Positions 22,899 to 31,656 of a stretch of 42,988 bases of DNA are shown here, in pieces. The stretch is taken from NCBI RefSeq assembly GCF_007992495.1, contig NZ_BKAJ01000127.1:1-42988 (forward strand), written 5' to 3'. The notes beneath the pieces were generated by a model that searched no databases, had not been told where the DNA came from, and saw only the letters and a list, made by a program, of their open reading frames with translations. The DNA comes from Reyranella soli. GTDB taxonomy: Bacteria; Pseudomonadota; Alphaproteobacteria; Reyranellales; Reyranellaceae. The number at the start of each line of letters is the position of its first letter. The first letter of the stretch is position 1. A program made the position numbers and the translations under genes.

Positions 22899-23729
22899 TC
22901 AGAGCCACCGCTTGCGCCGCCGGTAGTGCTTGACGTCGCGGAACGAGCGGCGGCCCTCGCCGCCGATGCCGAGATAGAACTCCTTCACGTCCTCGTTCTC
23001 GCGCAACGAGGCGGCGTCGCCGTCGAGCACCACGCGGCCGTTCTCCAGGATGTAGCCGTAGTGGGCATAGCGCAGGGCGACGTTGGTGTTCTGCTCGGCC
23101 AGCAGGATCGAGACCTTCTCCTGCTCGTTGAGGTTCTTCACGATCTCGAAGATCTCCTCGACGAGCTGCGGCGCCAGCCCCATCGACGGCTCGTCGAGCA
23201 GGATGGTGTTGGGCCGGCTCATCAGCGCGCGGCCGATCGCCGTCATCTGCTGCTCGCCGCCCGAGGTGTAACCGGCCTGGCTGGCGCGCCGCACCTTGAG
23301 GCGCGGGAAGTAGTGATAGACCTTCTCGAGATCGTCGGCGATCTGGCGGCGCTTGCCGCCATGGATGAACGCCCCGGTCAGCAGGTTCTCCTCGACCGTG
23401 AGATGGCCGAAGCAATGCCGGCCTTCCATCACCTGGATGACGCCGCGCTTCACCAGGTCGTTGGGCGACAGCCCGTCGACACGCTCGCCGCGGCAATGGA
23501 TCTGGCCCTTGGTGACCTCGCCGCGCTCGGCCAGGAGCAGGTTGGAGATCGACTTCAGCGTCGTCGACTTGCCGGCGCCGTTGGCGCCCAGCAGCGCCAC
23601 GATCGATCCTTCCGGCACCGTGAGCGACACGCCCTTCAGCACCAGGATGACGTGGTTGTAGATGACCTCGATGCTGGCGACGTCGATGACGTTGGCGGCC
23701 GCGGCAGGTGCCGGCGTTGTAACGCTCAT
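22899..23729 (-). CDS. livF: Liv-type ABC transporter ATPase (LivF-like)
   Basis: A 276-residue ATP-binding subunit of a branched-chain-amino-acid-type importer. Walker A is GANGAGKST (48-56), the Q-loop is in VIQVMEGRH, the signature is TSGGEQQM (155-162, Glu at a position often Gln), Walker B ILLDEP (176-181), and AEQN (211-214) takes the switch position. A basic C-terminal tail (YRRRKRWL) extends past the usual LivF end of about 235-240 residues; in my experience this tail goes with the version of the cluster that includes an acyl-CoA ligase. Start at 23729 after AAAGGGG. Separated from its binding-protein gene by a palindrome. Confidence 0.92.
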   Translation of the reverse strand: MSVTTPAPAAAANVIDVASIEVIYNHVILVLKGVSLTVPEGSIVALLGANGAGKSTTLKSISNLLLAERGEVTKGQIHCRGERVDGLSPNDLVKRGVIQVMEGRHCFGHLTVEENLLTGAFIHGGKRRQIADDLEKVYHYFPRLKVRRASQAGYTSGGEQQMTAIGRALMSRPNTILLDEPSMGLAPQLVEEIFEIVKNLNEQEKVSILLAEQNTNVALRYAHYGYILENGRVVLDGDAASLRENEDVKEFYLGIGGEGRRSFRDVKHYRRRKRWL

Positions 23730-23755
23730 ACTGCCCCTTTGCGAAAAGTCCTCAC

Positions 23756-23851
23756 CCTGAGGAGCAGCGCGTAGCGCTGCGTCTCGAAGGGTGGGCCACA
23801 GCAAGACTGTGGCCGTCCTTCGAGACGCGGCCCTTCGGGCCGCTCCTCAGG
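23756..23851. repeat. Nested palindromic repeat between the binding-protein gene and livF
   Basis: Three nested stems: CCTGAGGAGC (23756-23765) with GCTCCTCAGG (23842-23851); GCGTCTCGAAGG (23779-23790) with CCTTCGAGACGC (23817-23828); and GGCCACAG (23794-23801) with CTGTGGCC (23807-23814). Side hairpins AGCGCGTAGCGCT and GGCCCTTCGGGCC lie between stems. This is the type of interspersed palindrome known from alphaproteobacterial intergenic regions. Inside an operon it could stabilise upstream mRNA or reduce livF expression. Confidence 0.85.
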
Positions 23852-23869
23852 ACGAGGTTTCCTTTGATC

Positions 23870-25195
23870 TCAGCTCTCCTTCGAGCAGTCGCGCGGCGTG
23901 ATCTTCTTCTCGGTCGCGTACTTGGCGGCCGTTTCCTTGACCATCGGCGCGAGGATCGAATCGTCGGCCGTGTACCAGTCGGAGATCACGTTCCACTTCT
24001 TGCCGTCCCACTGGTGGACGCGGCTCAGCCGCGTGCCCTCGTGGTCGGAGCACGAGACCTTGATCGGGCCGATCATGCCCTCGAAGCCGAGCTGCTTGAT
24101 GCGGTCGGCGGTGAGGTCGAGATGCTCGATGCCCCAGCGCACCTGCTCGCCGGTCATCGGCTTGTTGCCGAACTTGGCCATGGCGGTACGGATCGACTCG
24201 GTGCCCAGCATCGAGTTGATCAGGCCGCGATTGTACAGCACCGAGCCGATCTCGTCGGGCTTGGCGAGCGACTTGCCCGGTCCGATGACGTACTTCTCGA
24301 GGTCGGCATAGACCGCCGACTTGCCGGCGGGATGCTGCAGCATCAGCGCCTTGTAGCCCGCGCCCTTGTCGCCGGCCGGCACGACGTCGGGCTCGGCACC
24401 CGACCACCACACGCCGATCATCTTGTCGCGCGGATAGTTGACGTTGCCCGCCTCGGTGACGGCGGCGGAGTTCATGACGCCCCAGCCCCACAGCAGCACG
24501 TAATCGGGCCGCTGCTGGCGGATCTGCAGCCACTGCGACTTCTGCTCGCTGCCCGGCGCCGGGACCGGGATGGGCAGGAACTCGAAGCCGTACTTCTTGG
24601 ACATCGCCTCGAGCGCCGCGATCGGCTCCTTGCCGTAGGGCGAATCGTGATAGAGCAGCGCGATCTTCTTGCCCTTGAGCTTGTCGAGGCCGCCGATCTC
24701 CTTGGCGATGTGCTGGACGGCGACGTTGGCCGCGGTCCAGTAGGTGCCGAGCAGCGGGAAGTTCCATTCGAACACTGCGCCGTCGCGGCTCTCCGAGCGG
24801 CCGTAGCCCATGGTGATCAACGGCACCTTGTCGCCCGGCGCCTTCTCGGTCAGCGCGAAGGTGATGCCGGTGCTGAGCGGGCTGAAATAGGCCGCACCCG
24901 TCGGACCCTTGCCCTTGAGGCGCTCGTAGCATTCGACGCCACGGTCGGTGGCGTAGCCGGTCTCGCATTCCTCGAACGTGATCTTCACGCCGTTGATGCC
25001 GCCGTCACGCTCGTTGAGCATGGTGATGTAGTCGCGCACGCCGTCGGCGAAGGGAATGCCGTTGGGGGCGTAGGCGCCGGTCCGGTAGACCAGGCCCGGG
25101 ATGAACTGCTCGTTTTGCGCCTGAGCGGCCGTTGCGACGATGACGCCTGCCGAGGCGATCGCCGCGCCGAGCAGCGCGAGCTTGCGAAGACCCAT
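23870..25195 (-). CDS. Liv-type ABC transporter substrate-binding protein
   Basis: A 441-residue periplasmic binding protein of the LivJ-like (Peripla_BP_6) class. A Sec signal (MGLRKLALLGAAIASAGVIV, cut after AQA near residue 27) is followed by a two-lobed domain with INGVKITFEECETGYA, VPLITMGYGRSE, KKIALLYHDSPYGKE and DYVLLWGWGVMNS. At over 400 residues it is longer than amino-acid binders (about 370), like binding proteins in clusters that carry an acyl-CoA ligase. The start at 25195 has a perfect AGGAGG upstream; the frame begins 17 codons earlier without support. The ligand may be a carboxylic or aromatic acid, given the ligase in the same operon. Confidence 0.92.
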   Translation of the reverse strand: MGLRKLALLGAAIASAGVIVATAAQAQNEQFIPGLVYRTGAYAPNGIPFADGVRDYITMLNERDGGINGVKITFEECETGYATDRGVECYERLKGKGPTGAAYFSPLSTGITFALTEKAPGDKVPLITMGYGRSESRDGAVFEWNFPLLGTYWTAANVAVQHIAKEIGGLDKLKGKKIALLYHDSPYGKEPIAALEAMSKKYGFEFLPIPVPAPGSEQKSQWLQIRQQRPDYVLLWGWGVMNSAAVTEAGNVNYPRDKMIGVWWSGAEPDVVPAGDKGAGYKALMLQHPAGKSAVYADLEKYVIGPGKSLAKPDEIGSVLYNRGLINSMLGTESIRTAMAKFGNKPMTGEQVRWGIEHLDLTADRIKQLGFEGMIGPIKVSCSDHEGTRLSRVHQWDGKKWNVISDWYTADDSILAPMVKETAAKYATEKKITPRDCSKES

Positions 25196-25263
25196 TCGTT
25201 TCCTCCTCATAAGTTGAACGGTCCCCGAAGGCCGTCCTTGTCCCAAAACCTAGACCGTCCCGC

Positions 25264-26340
25264 TCAGTGCGGAAAGGGCCACAACCGAAGCTTCTCCTTC
25301 GCCACCGACCACAATCGCGCGAGCCCGTGCGGCTCGACGATCAGGAAAAAGATGATCAGGGCGCCGAAGATCATGGCCTCGAAGTGCGAGACCGTGGCGG
25401 TGCTGATCCTCCAGCCGAACAGCGCGCCGAACGGCGGCAGCGCCTGGTTGAGGAAGATCGGCAGCAGCACGATGAAGGCCGCGCCCAGCACGCTGCCCAG
25501 GATCGAGCCCAGCCCGCCGATGATGATCATGAACATGAGCTGGAAGGAGCGATCGATCGAGAAGGCCGCGGGCTCCCACGAGCCGAGATAGACGAAGGCC
25601 CACAGGCCGCCCGCCACGCCGATCAGGAACGACGATACGGCGAAGGCGGTCAGCTTGGCGTACATCGGCTGCACGCCGATGATCTCGGCCGCGATGTCCA
25701 TGTCGCGGATCGCCATCCATTGCCGGCCGATATGTCCGCGCACGATGTTCTTGGTGGCGATCGCCAGCACGACGGTGAAGACCAGACAGACGATGTAGTT
25801 GGCGGTCGGCGACGACAGGTCGACGCCCAGGATCTCGAGCGGCGGGGCGTTGATCGAGCCCGACGGCGTGTAGTTGGTGAACCACTTGATGCGCAGGAAG
25901 GCCCAGTCGGCGAAGAATTGCGCGGCGAGCGTGGCGCAGGCGAGATAGAAGCCCTTGATGCGAAGACTCGGCACGCCGAAGGCGATGCCGACACCGGCCG
26001 CGACGAAGCCGCCCAGCAGGATGCAGACGAACGGATTGAGGAACGGCAGGCGGATCGCGAAGTTGTAGGCGGCGTAGGCGCCGACCGCCATGAAGGCGCC
26101 CGATCCCAGCGAGACCTGGCCGCAATAGCCCATCAGCACGTTCAGCCCGATCGCCGCCAGCGACAGGATCACCACCGGGATCAGAACGGCGCGATAGACG
26201 TATTCGCTGGCGACGAACGGTACGACCAGGAAGGCGATCAGCAGCAGCGCCAGCATGGCGATGCGGTCCTGGGCGATCGGGAAGACCGCCTGGTCCGCCG
26301 CGTAGCTCACCTTGAACTGGCCGGCCTCGCGATAGAACAC
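25264..26340 (-). CDS. livM: Liv-type ABC transporter permease (LivM-like)
   Basis: A 358-residue inner-membrane permease with 8-10 hydrophobic segments. LivM markers are LNVLMGYCGQVSLGSGAFMA, SLRIKGFYLACATLA, and the cytoplasmic coupling segment GRQWMAIRDMDIAAEIIGV that meets the ATPases. The start is GTG at 26340, six bases after GGGGAGG. It follows livH by 12 bp and precedes the binding-protein gene by 68 bp. Confidence 0.93.
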   Translation of the reverse strand: MFYREAGQFKVSYAADQAVFPIAQDRIAMLALLLIAFLVVPFVASEYVYRAVLIPVVILSLAAIGLNVLMGYCGQVSLGSGAFMAVGAYAAYNFAIRLPFLNPFVCILLGGFVAAGVGIAFGVPSLRIKGFYLACATLAAQFFADWAFLRIKWFTNYTPSGSINAPPLEILGVDLSSPTANYIVCLVFTVVLAIATKNIVRGHIGRQWMAIRDMDIAAEIIGVQPMYAKLTAFAVSSFLIGVAGGLWAFVYLGSWEPAAFSIDRSFQLMFMIIIGGLGSILGSVLGAAFIVLLPIFLNQALPPFGALFGWRISTATVSHFEAMIFGALIIFFLIVEPHGLARLWSVAKEKLRLWPFPH

Positions 26341-26352
26341 GACCCGCCTCCC

Positions 26353-27279
26353 CTATACGCGCTCGATGATGCGCTCGCCGAACAGGCCCTGCGGCCTGAC
26401 CAGCAGGAACAGAAGCGCCAGCACATAGGCGAACCAGATTTCTATGCCGCCGCCCATCATTGGCCCGAGGAAGACCTCGGCAAGCTTTTCGCCGGCGCCA
26501 ATGATCAGTCCGCCGATGATGGCGCCCGGCACCGAGGTGAAGCCGCCCAGGATCAGCACCGGCAGCGCCTTCAGCGCCAGGAGCGTCAGCGAGAACTGCA
26601 CGCCGAGCTTGCTGCCCCATACCGCGCCGGCAGCCAGGGCGACGAGGCCCGCCACCAGCCAGACGATGAACCAGATCTGGTTCAGCGGGATGCCGACCGA
26701 CTGGGCGGCCGCGTGATCGTCGGCGACGGCGCGCAGCGCGCGGCCGATGCGCGTCCTCTGGAAGAACAGCGCCAGGCCCGCCACCAGGAGGCCGGCGATC
26801 ACGGCGGCCCAGATGTCGAGCTCATTCACCAGGATGCCGCCGTCGAACACCGATTCGAGAATGAAGATCGGCTCCTTGGGCAGGCCTATATTGAGGGGAT
26901 AGACGTCGGCGCCGAACACGGTCTGGGCAAGGCCTTCGATGAAGAAGGTCATGCCGATCGTCGCCATGAACAGGATGATGCCTTCCTGGTTCACCAGCTT
27001 GCGCAGCACCAGCCGCTCCGACGCCCAGGCGATGATCGCCATGACGAAGGCGGCGAACAGGAAGCCCGCGACCAGGGCGAGCCAGAACGGCCAGTGCCAT
27101 TCCTTCTGCGCGATGTCGAGCGTGCGCACCAGGGCGAGCGCCGCGGTCAGCACCATGGCGCCCTGGGCGAAGTTGAACACGCCCGACGCCTTGAAGATCA
27201 GCACGAAGCCCAGCGCGACGAGCGAATAGAGCACGCCGGCGAGAAGGCCGCCGATCAGGACTTCGAGGAAGAAACCCAT
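26353..27279 (-). CDS. livH: Liv-type ABC transporter permease (LivH-like)
   Basis: A 308-residue inner-membrane permease with about eight helices. LivH markers are GLLAGVLYSLVALGFVLIFK, GVFNFAQGAMV, the coupling segment TRIGRALRAVADDHAAAQSV, and VLILGGFTSVPGAIIGG. It would pair with the LivM-like protein to form the channel. The gap before it, after livG, contains a perfect 31-bp inverted repeat, so its translation may depend on its own GAGGGG site upstream of the ATG. Confidence 0.94.
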   Translation of the reverse strand: MGFFLEVLIGGLLAGVLYSLVALGFVLIFKASGVFNFAQGAMVLTAALALVRTLDIAQKEWHWPFWLALVAGFLFAAFVMAIIAWASERLVLRKLVNQEGIILFMATIGMTFFIEGLAQTVFGADVYPLNIGLPKEPIFILESVFDGGILVNELDIWAAVIAGLLVAGLALFFQRTRIGRALRAVADDHAAAQSVGIPLNQIWFIVWLVAGLVALAAGAVWGSKLGVQFSLTLLALKALPVLILGGFTSVPGAIIGGLIIGAGEKLAEVFLGPMMGGGIEIWFAYVLALLFLLVRPQGLFGERIIERV

Positions 27280-27306
27280 TATGGCGCACCCCTCTTCGAC
27301 AACATT

Positions 27307-27379
27307 GCTGTCATCCCGAGCGCAGCGAGGGACCTTTGAGGCAACAGGAAAGGTCCCTCGCTGCGCTCGGGATGACAGC
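27307..27379. repeat. Perfect 31-bp inverted repeat between livG and livH
   Basis: The arms 27307-27337 and 27349-27379 are exact reverse complements around an 11-nt loop. Core words are TCATCCCGAGCGCAGCGAGG and, on the other arm, its complement. Fragments of the same words occur at 1-66. Transcribed within the operon it would form a very stable stem. It is a dispersed palindromic repeat, not a simple terminator, since no U-run follows. Confidence 0.92.
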
Positions 27380-27412
27380 GTTCGCGATCGGATCGCCGTG
27401 CGTCAAACATGC

Positions 27413-28204
27413 TCAATGACTCACCCCGAGATAGGCGTCGATGACCGCCTGGTTGTTCTTGATTTCATCGGGTACGCCGTCGCCGATCTTCTTGCCGTAG
27501 TCGAGGACGACGACGCGGTCGGAGATGTCCATGACGACACCCATGTCGTGCTCGATCAGGCAGATCGTGGTGCCGAACTCGTCGTTCACGTCGAGCACGA
27601 AGCGGCACATGTCCTGCTTCTCCTCGATATTCATGCCGGCCATCGGCTCGTCGAGCAGCAGCAGCTCGGGCTGGGCGGCGAGCGCGCGGCCGAGCTCGAC
27701 GCGCTTCTGCAGGCCGTAGGGCAGCTGGCCGACCGGCACCTTGCGGATGTGCTGGATCTCGAGGAAATCGATGATCTTCTCGACCGCCTGGCGATGCTCG
27801 ATCTCCTCGCGCGCCGCCGGGCCGACATGCAAGGCCTGCCAGAAGAGGCCGGTCTTCATGCGCAGGTTGCGTCCGGTCATGATGTTGTCGAGAGTCGACA
27901 TGCCGCGGAACAGGGCGATGTTCTGGAAGGTGCGGGCGATGCCCTGCTCGGCCGCCTCGTGCGGGCGCATCTGGCTGCGGCGCACGCCCTTGTAGGTGAT
28001 GGCGCCTTCCTGTGGATGATAGAAGCCGTTGATGCAGTTCAGCATCGACGACTTGCCTGCGCCGTTGGGCCCGATGATGGCGCGGATCTCGCCCTTGGCG
28101 ATGTCGAAGCTGATGTCGGACAGCGCCTTCACGCCGCCGAACGACAGGCTGATGTTCTCGACCGACAGCAGGACTTCGTTGAAGGAACGCGTACGCGCGG
28201 TCAT
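27413..28204 (-). CDS. livG: Liv-type ABC transporter ATPase (LivG-like)
   Basis: A 263-residue ATP-binding subunit. Walker A GPNGAGKS (45-52), Q-loop in ARTFQNIALFRG (90-101), Walker B LLLLDEP (181-187) with MAGMN after it, and switch histidine H219 in IEHDMG. The signature reads LPYGLQKRVE (161-170), a relaxed form of LSYGQQR seen in several LivG proteins. It begins five bases after the acyl-CoA ligase stop, so the two are probably co-translated. It works with the LivF-like ATPase to power the LivHM-like channel. Confidence 0.94.
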   Translation of the reverse strand: MTARTRSFNEVLLSVENISLSFGGVKALSDISFDIAKGEIRAIIGPNGAGKSSMLNCINGFYHPQEGAITYKGVRRSQMRPHEAAEQGIARTFQNIALFRGMSTLDNIMTGRNLRMKTGLFWQALHVGPAAREEIEHRQAVEKIIDFLEIQHIRKVPVGQLPYGLQKRVELGRALAAQPELLLLDEPMAGMNIEEKQDMCRFVLDVNDEFGTTICLIEHDMGVVMDISDRVVVLDYGKKIGDGVPDEIKNNQAVIDAYLGVSH

Positions 28205-28209
28205 TGCCG

Positions 28210-30189
28210 TCAGCTCGCCTTCCGCAGCGGTACCGCGCCGCCGGCGCCGGGATGGGGCGCCAGGTCGCGGATCTCGACGTCGCCTTCGATCGAGCCCTTG
28301 CGGCCGTCCTCGAAGGTGACGTCGACCTTGATGTGGGCGGACCGGGCGTTGCCGTAGAGCGCGTCGACCAGGGGCTTGTAGCGCTCGCCGATGAAACCGC
28401 GGCGCACCTTGTTGGTGCGCGTGAGCTCGCCGTCGTCGGCGTCGAGCGCCTTGTGCAAAATCAGGAATCGGCGGATCTGGGCGCCGGCCATGCGCGGATC
28501 GCCGCCGAGGTCGCGATTGACCCGCTCGATCTCGCCCTGCACCAGGTCGTAGACCTCCTTGCGTGCCGCCAGCTCCTGGTAGCTCGCATAGGAGAAGTTG
28601 CGCCGCTCGGCCCAGTCGCCGACCGCCGTCATGTCGATGTTGACGAACACCGCGACGAAGTCGCGGCCATGGCCGAACGCCACCGCCTCGTTGATGTGCG
28701 GGAAGAACTTCAGCTTGTTCTCGATGAACTTGGGCGCGAACAGCGTACCGTCGTTCAGCTTCCCGACATCCTTGGCGCGATCGATGATGCGCAGGTGCCC
28801 GCGGTCGTCGAGGTAGCCCGCGTCGCCGGTATGGACCCATCCGTCGGCGGTCTTGGTGTCGTTGGTCGCCTCAAGATTCTTGAAATACTCCTTGAACACG
28901 CCGGGGCTGCGATAGAGCACCTCGCCCGAATCGGCGATCCTGAGCTCGACATTGGCGACCGGCTTGCCGACCGTGTCGGGGAAGACCTCGCCGTTGGGAT
29001 GGATGGTGACGAACACCGAGGCCTCGGTCTGGCCGTAGAGCTGCTTCATGTTCACGCCGAGCGCGCGATAGAAGTTGAAGATCTCCGGCCCCACCGCCTC
29101 GCCCGCCGTGTAAGCAACGCGCACGCGGCTCATGCCCAGCGTGTTCTTGAGCGGCCCGTAGATCAGCAGGTTGCCCAGCCCGTAGAGCAGGCGGTCGAGC
29201 AGCGACACCGGCCGGCCATCGAGCAGGTTGGGCCCGACCTTGCGCGCCACCGCCATGAAAAACTGGAACAGCCGACGCTTGATGAAGCCCGCGTCTTCCA
29301 TGCGGATCGTCACCTGGGTGATCAGGTTCTCGAGCACGCGCGGCGGCGCAAAGTAATAGGTCGGGCCGATCTCGCGCAGATCGGTCATCACCGTCGCCGC
29401 CGATTCCGGGCAGTTCACGACCAGCCCGACGACGTAGCACTGGGCATAGGAGAAGATGTGATCGCCGACCCAGGCCATCGGCAGGTAAGAGAGGAGCTCG
29501 TCGCCTTCCTTCAGGCCGTCGAAGTCGCCGCCGGCCTTGGCCGCCCAGATCAGGTTGTCGTAGCTCAGCACCGCGCCCTTGGGCCGACCGGTCGTGCCCG
29601 AGGTGTAGAGCATGATGGCGTCGTCCGAGCCGCGGCCCCGTGCGACCTCGGCGGAGACGAGATCGGGCGTCGCCTCCAGCCGCCTGGCGCCGCGCGCCTG
29701 CACCTCGTCGCTCGACAGCAGGCCCGTGTAGTGCCTCAGCCCACGCGGGTCCTGGTAGATCACGACCTCGAGCGTCGGCACCTTCTTCTGGATCTCCAGA
29801 AGCTTGTCGACCTGCTCCTGGTTCTCGGCCAAGGCGAAGCGCGCACCGGCATGCTCGACAACGTAGGCGAGCTCATCGGCCACCGAATCCTGATAGACCG
29901 GCACCGGCACGCCGCCCAGCGACTGCGCGGCGCACATCGACCAGTAGAGCAAGGGACGGTTGTCGCCGACCACGATCAGACGATCACCGCGGCGGAAGCC
30001 GAGATCGGCCAGCCCCGCGGCGAACAGCCGGATCTCGGCCGCGACATGGCCCCAGCTGTGGCTCTGCCAGATGCCGTATTCCTTCTCGCGATAGGCCGGC
30101 CGGTCGGGGCTGGTACGGGCGCGCTCGGCCAGAAGCTTGGGAAACGTGTCCCGAGCGTCGGTCGCGCTATCGGCCGTTCCCGTCGTCAT
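28210..30189 (-). CDS. Long-chain-type acyl-CoA ligase of the Liv cluster
   Basis: A 659-residue AMP-forming ligase of the FadD15/long-chain type. The ATP loop YTSGTTGRPKG is at 195-205; GVNMKQLYGQTEASVF carries motif A5, and GWVHTGDAGYLDDRGHLRIIDRAKDV leads into the C-terminal domain. Near the C-terminus LTRTNKVRRGFIGERY replaces the usual catalytic-lysine motif and is typical of this subfamily. It is cytoplasmic and would trap an imported acid as its CoA ester, consistent with its place ahead of livG in one run. The substrate could be a fatty or aromatic acid. The gap to the upstream kinase gene is 89 bp with no clear terminator, so read-through from the two-component genes is possible. Confidence 0.93.
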   Translation of the reverse strand: MTTGTADSATDARDTFPKLLAERARTSPDRPAYREKEYGIWQSHSWGHVAAEIRLFAAGLADLGFRRGDRLIVVGDNRPLLYWSMCAAQSLGGVPVPVYQDSVADELAYVVEHAGARFALAENQEQVDKLLEIQKKVPTLEVVIYQDPRGLRHYTGLLSSDEVQARGARRLEATPDLVSAEVARGRGSDDAIMLYTSGTTGRPKGAVLSYDNLIWAAKAGGDFDGLKEGDELLSYLPMAWVGDHIFSYAQCYVVGLVVNCPESAATVMTDLREIGPTYYFAPPRVLENLITQVTIRMEDAGFIKRRLFQFFMAVARKVGPNLLDGRPVSLLDRLLYGLGNLLIYGPLKNTLGMSRVRVAYTAGEAVGPEIFNFYRALGVNMKQLYGQTEASVFVTIHPNGEVFPDTVGKPVANVELRIADSGEVLYRSPGVFKEYFKNLEATNDTKTADGWVHTGDAGYLDDRGHLRIIDRAKDVGKLNDGTLFAPKFIENKLKFFPHINEAVAFGHGRDFVAVFVNIDMTAVGDWAERRNFSYASYQELAARKEVYDLVQGEIERVNRDLGGDPRMAGAQIRRFLILHKALDADDGELTRTNKVRRGFIGERYKPLVDALYGNARSAHIKVDVTFEDGRKGSIEGDVEIRDLAPHPGAGGAVPLRKAS

Positions 30190-30278
30190 CCCTGCTCTCG
30201 CTCCCTGGGACCGCCTTCATTTGATTGCCCGCTGATTTTTTGGGCTTTTGCGGCGCTCCAGTGACCACATAGCCACAG

Positions 30279-31649
30279 TCAATTTGCGCCGGTCAAGCCG
30301 GCCGCCGGCCGCAGGCGCAAGGTGAAGACGGCACCGCCGGTCGGCCGGTTCTCGACCGTGACGCTGCCGTCGTGGGTCTCGGCGACGCGGGCCACGATCG
30401 CGAGCCCCAGGCCACGGCTTTCAGCCTTGGTGCGGTCGCGCCGCCAGAAGCGCCGGAAGATGCTCTCGCGCTCGGCCTCGGCCACGCCCGGCCCGTCGTC
30501 GAGCACGCGCACCGTGCCGTCGGCCGAGACCTCGACCTCGATCGACCCGCCGACCGGGGCGTGACGAATGGCGTTCTCGATCAGGTTGCGCACGGCCCGG
30601 AACAGCGCCTCGGAATGGCCGACCACCCAGACCGGCTCCTCGCTGCCGCCCAGCGCGATGTTCTTGGACTGAGCGACGGCGACCGGCGCCATGAAGGCGA
30701 CGGCCTCGGCACAGACCGCCTGCAGGTCGGCGCGGGCGTCGCCGGCGACGATGAAGCTTTCGAGCTCGGCAATGTCGAGCACCTGGTTGACGATGTGCGT
30801 CATGTTCTCGAGATCCTTGCGCAGCTCCTCACGCAGGGGGCCGGGCTCCAGCGAATCGACGCGGGCGCGGATGATGGTGAGCGGCGTGCGCAGCTCGTGC
30901 GCCATGTCGCCGGTGAAATCGCGCTGGGCGCGAAAGCCCCTCTCGAGGCGATCGAGCGCCTGGTTGACGGCATGCACCAGCGGCATGATCTCGGTCGGCA
31001 TCGCGGTTTCGGGCAGGCGCACCTCGGTGCTGGTCGGGCCGATCGCTGCCGCCGTGGTCGAGGCTTCGCGCACCGGCTTCAGCGCCCGACGGAAGATCAT
31101 GATGTCGATCAGGAGCAGCGCCAGCAGCAAGGGGAAGGTGATCCAGGCGACGCTGGGGAAGAACGAGGCGACGATGTCGTCGATGATGACGTCGCGATGC
31201 GACAGGTCCTGCGCCACCTGGATCAGGTAAGTGCGGCCATCCACGGTGCGCGCCACGCTGACGCCGAACAGCACCGAGCCCGTGCTGCGCCGGCGCATCT
31301 GCCAGTCGCCGCTGCGCGTCTCCTTGGGCGGGAACAGCGCGCTGCCGTCGTTGCGCGACGAGAACAGGACTTTGCCCTCGGAGTCGAGCACGGCGTAGGA
31401 ATAGAGCCCGTAGCTGCCGGCATAGAGCGGCTCCAGCTCGGGCGGGATGTCGAGCACCACGCCGTTGGCGTGCGGCCTCAGGAAGCCGCCGATCGTCACC
31501 GCCTGGCTGCGCAGGACGTCGCGATGCAGGCCGTTGGCCGCCTCGTTGAGCAGCCAGTAGAGCGCCAGCGGCATCACGATCGAGATCACGCCGATCGCCA
31601 CGACGTGCAGCGCCACGACACGCGAGAGGATCGAACGGAAGCGGTTCAC
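30279..31649 (-). CDS. Sensor histidine kinase
   Basis: A 456-residue membrane kinase. Helix 1 is about 13-34, the periplasmic sensor about 35-160, helix 2 about 164-186, then a HAMP-like linker. The phospho-acceptor is H251 in FTGDMAHELRTPLT. The ATP site has the N-box LIENAIRHA (356-364), DDGPGV (384-389) and RGLGLAIV (412-419). The layout matches TctE/QseC-type kinases, which often control organic-acid transport. The start is GTG at 31649, seven bases after the response-regulator stop. Confidence 0.93.
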   Translation of the reverse strand: MNRFRSILSRVVALHVVAIGVISIVMPLALYWLLNEAANGLHRDVLRSQAVTIGGFLRPHANGVVLDIPPELEPLYAGSYGLYSYAVLDSEGKVLFSSRNDGSALFPPKETRSGDWQMRRRSTGSVLFGVSVARTVDGRTYLIQVAQDLSHRDVIIDDIVASFFPSVAWITFPLLLALLLIDIMIFRRALKPVREASTTAAAIGPTSTEVRLPETAMPTEIMPLVHAVNQALDRLERGFRAQRDFTGDMAHELRTPLTIIRARVDSLEPGPLREELRKDLENMTHIVNQVLDIAELESFIVAGDARADLQAVCAEAVAFMAPVAVAQSKNIALGGSEEPVWVVGHSEALFRAVRNLIENAIRHAPVGGSIEVEVSADGTVRVLDDGPGVAEAERESIFRRFWRRDRTKAESRGLGLAIVARVAETHDGSVTVENRPTGGAVFTLRLRPAAGLTGAN

Positions 31650-31656
31650 CCGTCGG

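Noticed and set aside
25267..27339. A 690-codon plus-strand open frame opposite livM and livH
   Set aside because: Antisense shadow of two clear permease genes; no domain, signal or ribosome site.
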